From NCBI GenBank assembly GCA_025594325.1, contig JANHCV010000004.1, positions 558,001 to 622,000 on the forward strand: a stretch of DNA of 64,000 nucleotides. Reading direction: 5' to 3'. The DNA is from Blastocladiella emersonii ATCC 22665 (lineage: Eukaryota; Blastocladiomycota; Blastocladiomycetes; Blastocladiales; Blastocladiaceae). A program made the position numbers and the translations under genes. Shown one piece after another: positions 20,805 to 33,068 of this stretch. Numbering within the stretch: position 1 is the first letter of the stretch; each line of letters opens with the position of its first letter. The notes below the pieces were generated by a model that saw only the letters and a list, made by a program, of their open reading frames with translations, searched no databases and was not told where the DNA came from.

Positions 20805-23800
20805 TCATCCCTCCGGCCGGTGCGCCAGCGCCGCGGTCCTGACCTGGAAGTACCGCCGGCTCGCGGACGCAAAGTAAATGGACAGGACGAGGCTGACGAG
20901 GGCCGTCGAGAGCACGACGATGCTCTTACCCATCGTCTCGACCGTGGCACCGCTAGCGACGAGTGTCGCGTACGCGAGGTGGATCAGGAGAACGAACGCG
21001 ACGAGGACCGCCGCGTGGGCGCGGGGCCGCAGCCGGAGCGCCGTGATCCCGAGCACGGTAGCGAGCACTTGGTGGCTCGCCGACTGCACCAGCACGTGGT
21101 TGTGCGTGAGCACGCGGACCTCCATGTCCAGCAGGACGACGGCCGCGACGAAGACGACCGAGTGCGCGACGCCGTACCGCTCGAGCCGCGCGCCGGTGAA
21201 CCGCGGCGACTTGGACCGCGCGACGGCGAGCTGGACCGTGTAGAAGGCGAGGTGCTGCGCGTACGGGAACCACCACTCGAGGATGAACGGGCGGACGCGG
21301 TGGAGCCACGCCGCGAGCGAGGACGCGGTCTCCTCGCTTTGGTCGCGCTCCGCGTCGTTGACGGCCATGCGCCCGCTCTTGGACGCGATCATGAACACGG
21401 CCGTGGCGAGCTGCATCGCGATCCCGGCGATCCCCGTGATCAGCATCCGCGACTTGAGCTTCTCGTAGTAGTACGCGAGGTACTGCGCCTCCTCGCCCGC
21501 GTCCGGGAACGCGTAGAAAAACTCGTGGCGCAGCCGGTGCAGCGCGCGCCGCAGTCGGCGGTACCACGGCCGCCGCCGCCGGGACGCGTCGCCGCCGCCC
21601 GTCGTCGTCGTCGAGAGCGCGGCGGTGCTGCTGTTGATCCGCGTCGTCGACGTCGCGCCCGTGTTGGTCCGGCAGAGCGCCGCCGTGTCCATGGTCGGGA
21701 TCGCCAGCGACCCGCGGCTCGCGAGCTCGAGGCTGTCGCGGACGCCCGCGACGCGCGGGGTCGCGTGCAGCGAATGGCGCGACTGCACCGCCGCACGCGT
21801 CGGCATGAGGTGGGACTGCTCTGCGGCGGCGGGGTTCGTGCCGCACGCGGCGAGGTCGGCGTGCGAGGACGTGGAACTGAGCGACGCGGACGACCCGGTC
21901 GACCACGTTGACGTTCCCGTGCTTGCGCAGGCTGATGGCGATGCATCATTCACCACTGTGCCGTTCGTTGCCGCCGCCGCCGTTGTGTCCTCGACAACGA
22001 GCCGCGGCGCGTCGAGCGACGCCGACAACGACGACTGCCGCGGCTCCGTCTTGTGCGCCCCCGCGCCGCTGCCACCGAGCGACAGCGTGGACGAGTGCAC
22101 GATGCGCGGGAGCGTGAGGAGGTTCCCGATCTCGAGGTGCGAGTCGTGCACCGCGCCCGAGGAAGTCGGCGTATCCGTCACGCAACCCTTGGGCAGGACG
22201 CGCTGGAACGTGGTGGCGGCCGCGAGCGCCTCGTCCTCACTCGGGAGCCGGGAGAAGTGGATGCGGGACTGCTGCGACGGAGCCGGCGGCGGCGGTGGTG
22301 GCCGTGGGATGGTCGCGGTCCCCAGCTCCGGCGCCGCGGACGACGGCGAACTCGTTGCGAGGGAGTGCCGGCGGCGCCCGAACGCTGGCGGCGGGGGTGC
22401 GGAAGGGCCCGCGGCGACGACCGTGTTGTCGCTGCTCGTCGCGGACGGCTCGCGGCGGACGGCGTGCACGTAGTGGAGGATGACCGACTTGGTCGGCCGC
22501 GAGGAAGACGACGAGGACGGCTGCTCTTGTAGCTGGACCACGCTGATCGGGAACGACGACGCGCTACTCCGTGTGCCGCCGCTCGTCGCGACCGAGGTGG
22601 CCGAGTGCCGCTCGCTCGCGGACGGCGAAGGCGGCGTCCTGCTCGTCGCGATCGAGGTAGCCGAGCCCGACCGCGCGCCCGATTCCTCGGCCCGCGACCC
22701 GTGCGCGTGCGCCGAAGACCCACGGCGACCCGTCGTCCGCGCGGCGGCGGCGGCGGCGGCCGCGGCCTGGCGCACGTTGTGGTAGAAGGTAGCGCGCGAC
22801 AGCAGCTCGCGCTCGTAGAGCCCGACGAGCGACTTGACGGCGTCGTCGGCGAGGTTAAAGACGAGGAGCCACGCCCACGACGTCGGGCTGGCGTCGATGC
22901 TGAGTCCGACGGCCAGGGCGGCGGCGATCACCGCGGCGGCGGTCCCGAGCGCGGTGCGGAATGTGAGGGCGGACGCGGCGACGAGGACGTAGCACGAGAC
23001 GCTGAGCTCGGCCGTCCAGAACTGGACGAGCGTGTCGAGGTTCTTGGCCGACGGCGCGTCCGGGCACTCCTCGCCGAAATCGTTGTGCCCGCTGAACAGC
23101 GCCTGGCGGTCTTTCGTGCGGCAGTAGCCCGGGCAGGTGATGGCCAGGAGTTCGACGAGGAGGCACGTGGCGGCGATGGCGACGAACGCGCTGCGTTGGA
23201 AGAGCCGGGTCTCGGTGCCCTTGGCGAGCGCGACGGCCATCATGAGCACGGATAGTGCGACGAGGACAAGGTACGCGGTAGTCACGGTGCCCTGGCACGC
23301 CGTGCAGGTGCCCTGGATCGAGGGACACGCCGCTACGACCTCCGAGTACTTTTGTGCAGTGTACGCCGAGAGCCCGGCGCGGGCGCAGAAGAGCGGCAGC
23401 AGTCCGATCTACACACGTTCGAGGATAGTCAGTTACTGACCCACGGCCGCCGACGCGGGCGACGTACACTCAGGATCGTGATGGGCGCCGACTTGGTGCG
23501 CAGGTTGTGTGCGGCAAACTTGGCCTCGAGCGCCTTACTGGTGAACCGCAGCGTCTTGAGCGAGAGAATCTTGGCCGACCGGTTCGTGAGGATCTCGGTC
23601 TCGGACCCGAACGCGGCGCGGAGGAGGAAGTTGGGCTCGACCTCCAGCCGCGCGCTGCGCAGCACGTTTGGAAGAGTCGGAGTTACGGGCACGAGCTGCT
23701 TCGCGTCCGGTGACGGCGGCGGCGAGGCGGCTTCGGAGACATGCGCATTGCCGTCGTCGTGCACGTCGGGAGGGTCCGGCTGAGTCGAGTGGACAATCGA

Positions 23801-24193
23801 AGGCACGCTGCGCGGCAGGTCGGCGTCGAGCGCGGGCGCCGAGCCGCCGAGCGACGCGTTCGCGCCAAAGATATCGGACCGGACACACGCGAGCTCCGAG
23901 GAGCAAGATCGCGACGCTGCGTGCTCGCCGAACGCCGAGCGGTTCGCTGGGTCAGCGACGGCAGTCCTGGCGAGCGCGGTTTCGAGGGACTCTGCCCGTT
24001 CGCAGTCCGGAGACTCGGGAAGCTGTGGTGGGCGAGTTGATGACGGTGCGGGAAGCGTTTGAGCGCGCGAGTCGGCCGCCCACGCAGCCGCGGCCATAGC
24101 CGACGCGGTCGAAGGCCGCCTAGACCTGTCGCCGCTGATCGTCGGTGCGTCCGTTGCCTCGAGTGCATCTAGTCCTGATTGCAATGAATCCAT
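20805..24193 (-). CDS. Membrane protein with two six-helix modules and a long disordered linker
   Basis: Two exons (24193-23468, 23408-20805; 59-nt intron) give 1109 residues. Residues 1-235 are disordered, ending LRFTSKALEAKFAAHNLR just before the first helix. Module 1 (about 238-425) has six hydrophobic segments and ends YERELLSRATF. A roughly 440-residue Ser/Thr/Pro linker follows. Module 2 (about 870-1109) opens EEAQYLAYYYEKLKSRM, has six segments and ends SRRYFQVR at the C-terminus. The pattern of a juxtamembrane LE...F helix, six TMs and an ExxxRxxF helix is typical of the membrane anchors of class III nucleotide cyclases and some sensor kinases. No catalytic domain follows either module. 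Family not identified. It probably sits in the plasma membrane. Confidence 0.7.
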
Positions 24194-24432
24194 CGTTTAC
24201 ATGCTCATCGTCATGCCCAACAATAGCACAGCAAGCTCGGCCCTGGTTACGCGCGCGGGCTGGGCTGGTCCGTGTGCGCGGGTCCGATCGATCCATGAGA
24301 TGGTGCGTTACGCTACTTGCCGCAACCAGTCGAGTGCATGCGCGCCGGTGCCGGGAGGCATGACCGAGGCCGCGTCAGGATGACCTGAGTGCGAGCGCGC
24401 GAGCGCGAGCGCGTGCGAGACGCAGTGGCTTG

Positions 24433-24468
24433 GCGACGCGTATCGATATCACGTGTGCCGCGCGAGAC
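24433..24468 (-). promoter_or_regulatory. Composite GTCTCGC / E-box / MCB motif
   Basis: Reading toward the two-module membrane protein gene: GTCTCGC, seven bases, CACGTGATATCGATACGCGTCGCC in order, about 260 bp before its start codon. Confidence 0.5.
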
Positions 24469-24842
24469 GCGCCGCGCCACAGGAGTTGGCGTCCGGGCCG
24501 GTGCCACGCTGCAAAGAAAGTTGAGAGGCTTAAGGGCTGCGGAGCTTTGACCATCCTCGACGACGCTCGCAGATGTCGAAGGGAGTGAGTGCATGGCCAC
24601 GGGGCCATGGCCGTGGTCGAACTGGGCCCCGCATCGTGGCCATGCCACCGCGGCGCGGTCGCGCCGAGAGCAACGAGAGGGCGCGCGACTGAGCCGAGAA
24701 CGAACGAGGTTTTGTAACGGTATAGTGTATGTCAGGGATCACGCACAATTGAAGGAAGGGAGAGGGAGAAGCGATGCGATTCACGCGCAAGAAGCGAACA
24801 CAGAGAGGTCTTGTGCAGGACACAACAACAAAAACGATGAGC

Positions 24843-27016
24843 TCAAATGTAGTTGGCGTAGGGCTGGTCGCGCTTGCGGCGGCGCATGCAGCACCCCTCG
24901 GCGAACCAGGTGCGCCACTCGTAGAGGATCGACATGCGTGCGCCGAAGATGATGAAGAGGACGATGCCGGGGGTGGACACGACGAGGTCCGAGAAGACCA
25001 TGAGCGGGAACGAGGGCACATCGGGGGAGATGCGGTTGGCGCACTCGTCCTGGCCGTTGTTGGCGGAGATGCACGAGACCCACGACTTGAACCAGGCCTC
25101 GGTGCCGTTGATCTTGAGCTTCTTCATCTCGAAGAAGTAGAAGACCCAGAAGATCATGAACGAGACGATCAGCTGCATGGCGAGCAGCAGCGCGCGCCAC
25201 TGCACCTTGACGGCCTTGACCACGTGCTTGCCCTTGGCCGCGCCCGACGACCCGCCCGACTGCTGCGGGCCCGACGCCATGGACTGGCTGTACGTCTGCC
25301 CGTTGGACGAGTACCCGTAGTACGGGTCCTTGCCCGACCGGCTACCCGTCTGCGAGTTGACCTGCGACGTCTCGACCGACACGGACTCGCGGATCGAGGC
25401 CCGCGCGATCGAGTAGAAGGTGACGAGGTGGATGACGAAGGCGGGGCCGACGATGGCGAGCAGCGGGTAGAAGAAGAGGGCGTTGGACCAGTCGGCCGAC
25501 ACGAGGCAGGTGGCGCCGCTGTTGAACTCGACGGCGCCCGCGAGGTACGCCCAGATGGTGAAGACGAGCGGCCAGACCCAGCACACGAGCGAGGTGACGT
25601 GGAAGTGGCGCTCGAGGAAGTTGGACCGCCACACGGCCGACAGGTGCAGGTTCATGACGAGGTAGCAGGCCCAGATGATGGCGAGGTGCGCAAAGAACAT
25701 GATGAAGGTGCCCTGGACCGCGCACAGCACGTTGTTGTTCATCTTGGCCTGGATGATCGGGCTCGACACGGCCGTGGCCGCGTCCCACGCGCACTGGACG
25801 CGCTTGGGCGCGGGGAACCCGAACCAGATGTTGGCCATCCAGAAGGTCTGGGCGAGCGAGAAGAAGAGCACGATGATGGCCGGGTGCTTGCGCTTGTTGG
25901 GGAGGAACAGGTACGAGAGCAGCACGAAGAGGGCGAGCACCGACGACACGCCGCGCACGTAGACGGCGCCCATGTTGAGGGCGTCGATCTTGCCCTTGGG
26001 GTAGAAGGCGTTGATGGCGGGGCACGGGATGCAGCACTGGCCGAAACACGTGCCGCCCGTCGCGGTACCGCGGTTCGTCTCCGGGTTGAGCTCGCCGCGC
26101 GGGTGCGGGAGCAGCGGCTCGGGGCACGCGCGGTTCTCGACGAGCGACCCGAGCGGCGCGGCCGGCCGCACGCACTTGTCGGTGCGGTCCGTGGCGGCGC
26201 GCACCGTGGGGGTGTCGCACTGCGGGATCATGTTGGTGCGGTTGGCGAGGAAGAAGGGCGTGGTGCAGTAGGCCGTCACATCCGTGCACACGCTGACGCA
26301 GGGCCGCGACTGCGTGACCGAGGACCCGGTGCCCTCGCACTTGAAGTAGCGCGACGTGCACGCCCACCGCTGGAAGGCGTCGGCGCACTTGGGGTAGAAG
26401 CGCAGCAGCGCGTTCATCTCCGGCTCGGGCAGCGCCGCCGCCGCGAAGGCCTTCTCGATGGCCTCGATGGGCAGCGACGAGCTGATGGTGTAGTTGACGA
26501 ACTTGCTGCACGCGATGCCCTTGTACGGGATGCATTCTACGATGCCGTGGGTGGTTCGAGGGTGAGTACGTTGACGATGATCGAGGACGTGATGCATGGC
26601 GGCTGGGTCCGCATGGGTCCTCCCCCGCACTCGGCACGCCGTGAATTCGACACGCGCGAGCCGATGACCAAGTGCGGGGAAGTCGCCGCCGAGTGGGGCC
26701 GCGCGACCCCAGCGCCTCCTCGCACACAGCGTTGCAAACGCAGAGTGCGAACGTCATGCAGGGCGAGGTCCGCAGGTGGGGCCACCGCCACGGCGCACAC
26801 CACTCGAGCGAGGGCAAGCGACGAAAGAAACGTACGGCCAGCGGGCGCAGTCGTCGTATTACTCGCCGAGCCGGCACCGGGTGCTGGCGCAGGGGCGGGT
26901 GTTGGCGCGGGTGTCGTCTGGGCGACGACGGGCGACGAGGTCGCGGCGAGGAGCAGGGCCACGAGCGCGAGCGCAAGGGCGAGGGCGAGTGCCCGTGGTG
27001 CCGGGATGGAGGGCAT
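24843..27016 (-). CDS. Frizzled/Smoothened-like 7TM receptor
   Basis: Two exons (27016-26836, 26536-24843) give 624 residues. The signal peptide is Ala/Leu-rich, followed by a Thr/Pro/Ala linker. The cysteine-rich ectodomain begins right after the intron (CIPYKGIACSKF) and continues with Frizzled-CRD-like cysteines (FYPKCADAFQRWAC, SRPCVSVCTDVTAYC). Seven TMs follow, with a WANIWFGFP segment and a long Gly/Ser/Tyr-rich intracellular insert between TM5 and TM6. The tail is short and basic, ending YANYI. Similar proteins occur in Dictyostelium (fsl) and early fungi, where ligands are unknown. The single intron is 299 nt, far longer than any other here. I could not see a further exon in it, but one could exist. 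Confidence 0.8.
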
Positions 27017-28544
27017 GGTTGGTTGTTGGGCTGGCTGGCTGTTGTTGAGGTTGAGGTATCACCACCGTATCACCACCGAGCGGAGACGTCGGCGAAGGCG
27101 GGCGGCAGATGATGCGGTGCGGGAGAGCGATAGAGAGTGCACACGTCAGCCAGCTGAAACGTGAACAACGCCGAGGTGATGGTGGTGAAGATGTCGAGCG
27201 ACGAGATGGTTTGGGGTAGGGGGGAGAGAGGAAGGCGAGCGGGCGTGCAACAGGAGGGAGAGCAACGCACCTCTGACGAACGAGGCTTGACGACGAGCGG
27301 GCACACAGCCGGGCGAACGAACGCTGGTCGATGTGGCGGTGGCGAAGCCGGAGAGCCCTGCGCAGGCAGCAGACAAGCGCGCGAGAGGAAGAGGGCAAGC
27401 CGTCGCCGTGGAAGTGACGGCTATGAACTCGGCGGGGCGCGCGGAATGAGCGCGGCAGTCGCGGCCGAGCGAGGGGGTGGCTGGTGGGCGGGGCGCAATC
27501 GATGCCCGCGAGATGAGCAGCGCGCGCGGACAAGGTCGGCGTAGTCGGCGGCGGCGAGAGTAGAGGCGAGGTGTGCGCAGCGGGGCCGCGCGGGCGGAGA
27601 TGCGATCTAGGGCGGCGGAGATACGGGTGTGCAGTGCGTGCGCCGGCGCTCTCTAGTCTATGTGGATCTCGGTATTGTGATTTACAAGGTCGGGCGGCGG
27701 GGGGAGAGAGAGCGCGGAGGGGGAGCGGGCGGTGAAGAAACCCCCGACCCGGCACTCGGCCCGCCGACCGCCGACGCCGCCCACGTTCGTTCGACGCCCA
27801 AGTCCGGGGCCTCTGCTGCCGCCCACCCGCGCTGCGTCCTTCACACGAGCTTGCGGAGCTGAAACGAAAACAACAGCCGTGACGTGATCGCCGCCATGAC
27901 ACCTCCGACTCGTTCTCCGCGCTCGCGGCGACGGCGGCCAGCAAGTGAGGCGCAACTCGCCACCGTGGCGACCCACGCGGGCCACCGCCACCACCGAGGC
28001 CCCAGGACCCGGGACCCAGGTCGCCGGCCCCGTCTTCTCCTCCTCGGGAAGCTTGAAGTCTCTCCCGTTTGCCGATCACGACGCCCCGCGTCCGCATATT
28101 TAGTCGCTCCCGGCCGGCTTCTCCGGGCCCGGCGACGGCTGTCGCTGACAAGAGCGGATCCGCTCCACCATGACCATAGTGACCCCACTCATCTCGCTCG
28201 TGCCGTCATGACCTCGCGCTGCTGGTCGCGCGCGAGCACGCGACTCTTGGTGGCCACCGGCAGAGCGGCGGCGGCGGCGCTTTTCCAGACGTTTCAGCCG
28301 CTGCTGCCGAGGTTGCCGAGCCGTCCTTCGCTGCGCGGACTTCGCGTCATTCATTTAATCGATGCTGAGCCTCACGGGCCGCGTTGCACCGTCGCATCCC
28401 AGCGCGCGGGCCGCGTCGCGACTTCATTTCGGCATCGTACATGTAGTGCAGCGCAGCGCGAGAATGAAGGTGATGGCTGCCGTGATCGTCACCTTCATCG
28501 TGGGCAATAAATACGCTCTGCTCCAATTTCACTCTGTGTGTCCA
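27017..28544. other. Long intergenic region upstream of Frizzled-like gene
   Basis: About 1.5 kb with no convincing gene. A 101-codon frame at 28208-28510 starts like a mitochondrial presequence (MTSRCWSRASTRLL) but loses coding character after about 50 codons. AATAAA occurs at 28505, just beyond the FCP1 stop codon but in the opposite orientation. The rest is promoter and leader sequence rich in GAGAG and CTCCC. Confidence 0.4.
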
Positions 28545-31377
28545 TCAAACCTCGGCGTCCGAGTCAATCACGGCGAGGTCCGCGTCGAGATCCATCATCA
28601 GATCCGAGTCGTCGTCGTCGTCGCTGTCCGCGGCGGCCGCGCCGTCCTCATCCTCGTCGGCCACGGACTCGCGCGACCGGAGCTTCTTGAACACGGCGTC
28701 GACCTCGCGGTCCTCCTCCTCCTCCTCCTCGCCCTCGCTGCCGCGTCGCCGCTTGACCGGGACCCGCAGCTCCTCAGCCGCCGTATCCTCGTCGACAACA
28801 TGCACCGCGCTGACCTCGTCGTCGCCGTCGCTGTCGCTGCCGGGGACCACGCCGCCGGCGCCGTTGGCCGCTCCGGTGCGCAGCATCTCGTCGTACTCTT
28901 CGGGCGACATGAGCTCGCGGAGTTCCGCCAGCAGGTCCTCGTCGAGCTGCTGCGCGGGGAGCGCCGAGGGGAGCGCCGAGGATGCCGTGGTGTCGGTGGC
29001 GGAGACGTCGTCGCCGTCGGCGGCGAGCGCCTTGGGAACCCACCCGTCGTCGGCGAGGATCCCGTCCAGCATCGTCAGCTCGCGCTCCAGCGCGGCTTCG
29101 TCGTCTTCGTCGGCGTCGGCTTGTTGAGCGGCGGTGGTGAGCGGGTCGGTCGCGTCAGCGGGCGGGTCGATCTCGGGCGTCGTGGACCGCGGCTTGACGC
29201 TGCTGCCCGGCTCGTCTTCATCCTCCTCGTCCTCTTCCTCCTCGCCATCACCCGCCTTGTCGTCGCCGTTGACCTTGAGCGTGACCTCCGAGTCAGTCGG
29301 CGACTCGGGCCGGCCCTCCGCCGCCGCCGCCCCCGCCGCTCCCGCCGTCCCCATCCCAGACGCGCGGAGCGACGACCCGAGATCGCCGGCGCGGTCGGCC
29401 TCGTCCTCGGCGGCGACGACGTGGTCGGGGATGCGCAGCGGGAACCGGTCGTTGGGCTGGCGCTGCCACAGGGCGATGGAGGTGAGCAGCCACTTTTCGG
29501 TGACGAGGGCGACGCCCTGGGCGCGCGCACGGCGCGTTTTGGTGGTGCCCCACTACGGTACAAGGATGTGAGTGGGGAGAGGGTAGGGGTAGGGGGTAGG
29601 AGCGTACCTCGCGCGCAACGACGTGCGTCGTGGTCGGCGTCAGGTCGCGCGAGCACTTGGCGCCGAAGCTCATGGACAGTTTCCAGGTATCGGAGCTACA
29701 CACACATTCACAAAAGTCAGCCCTGAGCCCACTCCCCCTTAAAACGCAACGCAACGTACTGCTCCTCGCGAATCTGCTTCGGGATCACGCCCGTGAACAC
29801 GAGCTCGCACCCGCGCAGGACCTGGCGCTTCATGGCGGGCAGCAGCAGCCGCACGTCGGCCGCCGCGTAGCTGTAAAAGTCGCCGTGCAGCTCCTCGAGC
29901 TTGCCCTGCAGGATCGCCAGCTCGCGGTCGCCGTCCGGGTGGATCACGGGGGCCGGGAGGTGCGGCGGCGCGGGGGTCGCGGTCGGTGCGGCGGCAGTCG
30001 CGGTTGAGGAGGAGGAAGAGGAGGTGCTGGGGCGCGACTTGGGCGGGCCCATGGACTCGGCCTTGGCGGGGGCGGCGGGCGGAGCGGGGGCCGGGGCGGG
30101 TGCCGGGGCGGGGGCGTCGCCGCCGGGTGGTGGCGGGCGCGGGGTGGCGCCGGGCGGGGCGTTGATGTCGCCGGTGCGCAAAAAGTAGTGGTCTACGTAC
30201 AAGTCAGAGCGTCAGTAAGCTGCATCACCCACACCACGCGCCGCAGAAAGACCGTACATGGGTGCACACGGATCAAGTTATCCGCCCATCCCCAAACATC
30301 GCCGCGGTCGTCGATCGCAACGACCATGGACTGGTCGCACGGGAACAGGCGCTGGAGCGACTTGCGGTCGGCGCTGCCGGATTCGTCGCGCGACAGGATA
30401 CGCGTCCCAAAGTAGCGGCGGTCCGGGTCGATGATGGCGGCCACCATGTTGGCGTACGGGCGCGACCCGGCCGTGTACACGTGCATCTCGTAGTATTTCG
30501 CTGCGATCCGCAGAAAATCGCGCAGGAACGGGCGCAGGCGCAAGAAATACTCCTTGTGCTCACCCGGAAGCCGGAACCGGTACACGTCGCGCACGTTGGT
30601 CGTGCCCGGGATCGTATCGTGCGGCTCGGCCGGCGCGGGCTGCGCGTCGAGCCACGCGCCCACGGCGTCGCGGTCGGTCGCGTGGATCAGCGTCTGATCG
30701 AGGTCCAGCACCAGCGACAGCTTGTGCTCGTCGCGCAGCCGCTTCGCGTTGGCGTGCGCCTGCGCCTGCGCCAGGTCCGCCGAGACCGTCAGCCCGACCA
30801 CGTCGTGCGCGACCGTGACGTGGCCCGCGGCGGGTTTCGGCACCGGCGCTTTCGTTGGGCGCCTCCTCCGCAGCGAGGACGGCGACGGCGCGGCAGCGGC
30901 GGCCGGGAGCGCGGCGCCGTCAGCCGCAACGTACACGAGCGCCGTGTCGTGCATGGTCTCGAGGACGGACGCGGCGGCGGCCGACACCTGGGCGACGTTG
31001 GCGCCACACACGGCGCACAGGCCGTAGAACTGCATCTCGTGGGCGCAGTCGGCGACGGTCGCGAACAGCGGGGCGCCGCGGGTCAGTACCTGGTCGGCGG
31101 CGACGTGGACCACGAGCTTGCCCGCGCCGCGCGCGTGCACCGTGTCGCGCACGAGCGCCATGGGTGGGGCCGAGTCGGGCACGGCCGCGGCCGTCGGGTA
31201 GGCGCGGCGCAGCGACTCGGTGTCGGGCGCGAGCCACTGCAGCCGCAGGACGGCGGCGCCCGGCTCGATCGGGGCGGACGAGTCGGCGAGGACCGCGTGC
31301 ACCTGCGCCTGCTCGAGCGCCAGGCACACGGTGACCGGCGGCGCGCCGCCACCGGGGGCGGCGGGTTCGGGGTTCAT
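28545..31377 (-). CDS. FCP1: RNA polymerase II CTD phosphatase (FCP1-like)
   Basis: Four exons (31377-30258, 30192-29760, 29695-29608, 29552-28545) give 882 residues. The FCPH catalytic domain carries the acyl-phosphate motif DLDQTLIHAT at about residue 226, and later VHVYTAGSRPYA and VVAIDDRGDVWGW. A Pro/Ala linker leads to a BRCT domain (about 490-590) spread over exons 2-4 (ELVFTGVIPK, SDTWKLSMSFGA, TTHVVARE, TEKWLLTSIALW). The C-terminal 280 residues are acidic with Glu and Asp runs, as in FCP1 where this tail binds TFIIF. It dephosphorylates the Pol II C-terminal heptad repeats in the nucleus. The first exon includes an N-terminal beta-rich region typical of FCP1. The gene is divergent from GPI11 with 268 bp between start codons. 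Confidence 0.9.
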
Positions 31378-31645
31378 GGGGTGGTACGTTGCAAGAAGTG
31401 CGGGGGGTATCGCGTGCGCTTGAGCAAGTGCAACGGCGGCGGCAGCGGAGAGAAGGGCAGGGGTGTTCGCAACCACGAGCGAGCGAACGTCACGTTGCCC
31501 GGCCGGCGCGCCGCCGCTCACGCGTGCGCGATCGTCCCGCCGGACTTGTCGCTTCTCGCCCCTCCGCCTCTCCTCCGTCGTCAGCCCGCTCTCCACGAAG
31601 CAACGAAGCAACGAATCAACAACACGCAATCTAGTCTCAGCAACC
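31378..31645. promoter_or_regulatory. Shared divergent promoter region FCP1/GPI11
   Basis: 268 bp between two start codons pointing apart, so it must hold both promoters. It is pyrimidine-rich on the GPI11 side (CCGCCTCTCCTCC). The E-box/MCB composite motif is not present. Confidence 0.6.
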
Positions 31646-32538
31646 ATGGCACCGCTCCGCTGGGTCTTCCAGCCGCTGCAGGGCTTCCTCGCCGCCGCGG
31701 GCGTCGGGTTCCTGCTCGGCACCACGCAGAACGTGTACGAGGCGCTGGCCTTCATGGTGTTTGCCCACTACGGCCTGACCCTCTTGTTCGCCGCCGTCTT
31801 TGTGCGTGCTCCCTTCTCGCGCGCGTGGGGAGAAGACCTTGTCGCTGACCGGCGCAGCGGTAGAAACACTCGCTGCGAGACTTGCACCGCGACCTGGCTA
31901 TCGGCACCGCGACCGCCGCCCTCACCATCGTCATGTTCGGTGCGCCGCTCTCTCGGTACGCACCCTACGCTCTCAGCGGTCCAGCACCGAGCCCCGCTCA
32001 CCACGACCCCCGCATCGCTAGCCACCACACGGAGACGCTATACCTGAGCGTCTTCATCTCGATCCGGATCCTTGCCCCCGCGATCCGGTCCATGATCGCG
32101 GCGCGGCCCGAGGACGAGCCGCGCGCGCCCGTCGCGCTTGCAGACGATGCGGACCCCGTCGAGGCCCTGCGCGCCGAGTTCCCCGCCCGCAGCTGGTGGG
32201 TGCGCATCCGCATGCCCGCCAAGGTCGCCGTCGCTGCCACGCTCCTCGCCTCCACCGCCTACACGCTCGACTGGGACCGCTGGTGGCAGCAGTACCCGTT
32301 CCCGACCCTCGTCGGGTGCGAGGTCGGCGTGCTCCTGGGGGTTGCGGTCCAGGTCGGTATGACGACGGCCGGGATTGAGGATGAGGACTGGCTCGAGGCC
32401 CAGGAGACGAGCGAGGCGGCCAAGCAGGGGAAGACTCGTGAGGTGGCGGCGCCCGCGGCTCGCGCGCTGGCGAGTTCCGCCGTGGCTATTGCGAGTGCGG
32501 GCGGGGACTCGGCCAAGCAGCGCAAGAAGCGCGCGTGA
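31646..32538 (+). CDS. GPI11: GPI biosynthesis protein PIG-F/Gpi11
   Basis: Three exons (31646-31801, 31864-31955, 32022-32538) give 254 residues. About five or six hydrophobic segments are seen, with the family signatures MFGAPLS followed by an acidic ET and, near residue 164, TLDWDRWWQQYPFP before a Gly-rich last helix. PIG-F/Gpi11 partners the ethanolamine-phosphate transferases that add phosphoethanolamine to the third and second mannose of the GPI precursor in the ER membrane. The C-terminus is basic (KQRKKRA), a plausible ER-retention type tail. The length is slightly above the fungal norm of about 220. Twenty-nine bases around the stop codon recur 150 bp downstream. Confidence 0.8.
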
Positions 32539-32696
32539 ATATACACTTGAACATCGACTGGGACGTGGTGGAAGGCCCATGACGCGTGGCAACGAGCGAC
32601 GACGCGACGCGAGGCAAGCCCTGCGACCGCGACAACCGCCAGCGCGAGCAAGGAACCCACTCAACAGCGCAAGAAGCGCGCGTAAATATACGCCTA
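32518..32696. repeat. Direct duplication of the GPI11 3' end
   Basis: CAGCGCAAGAAGCGCGCGT plus the stop codon and ATATACRC occurs at 32518-32546 and again at 32668-32696, with TGA in the first copy and TAA in the second. A shorter match (GACGCGTGG) follows each. This looks like an old local duplication of about 150 bp. Confidence 0.7.
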
Positions 32697-32756
32697 GGCT
32701 ACATGTTTGCACGGACCAAGACGCAGCGACTGCGCCACGACGCGTGGGGTGAAAGT

Positions 32757-32788
32757 GTCTCGCACGCTCACGTGAGGGGAGACGCGTC
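32757..32788 (+). promoter_or_regulatory. Composite promoter motif upstream of receptor B
   Basis: GTCTCGCAC (32757-32765), TCACGTGA (32768-32775), then GACGCGTC (32781-32788), about 300 bp before the start codon at 33069. This is the clearest copy of the tripartite motif. Confidence 0.65.
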
Positions 32789-33068
32789 GCGTCGCGCAAG
32801 CGAGATTCAGGTCTCTCCCCGATGGTCCCCACGGCTTCCCCCACCCCGTCGCCGTTAACCGCGGGTTCGGGACCACAGTGTCTGCACTCTCCGTGCACTT
32901 GTGTATTCTGGGCATCTGCGATCGCGTACCCGCTCGCCCCCTGCATGGAACACACGAAGCCACCGACCACGACTTGACGCATCGACGCCGGCGACCTCGA
33001 CCGCATCGGATTACTTCATCTGTTCACCAACTACACGATCGGTCGTCGTCATCGTCATCGGTAACAAC

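Noticed and set aside
24774-27164. 796-codon plus-strand open frame opposite the Frizzled-like gene
   Set aside because: It has no recognisable fold and Arg/Glu/Asp/Gly composition, and it crosses the intron without change in character. Shadow of the receptor.
28208-28510. Small mitochondrial-type protein gene
   Set aside because: The first 50 codons resemble a presequence, but the rest loses coding character and no splice site rescues it.
30262-31848. 528-codon plus-strand frame over FCP1
   Set aside because: The minus strand encodes unmistakable FCP1 motifs; this frame is Arg/Val/Gly noise.
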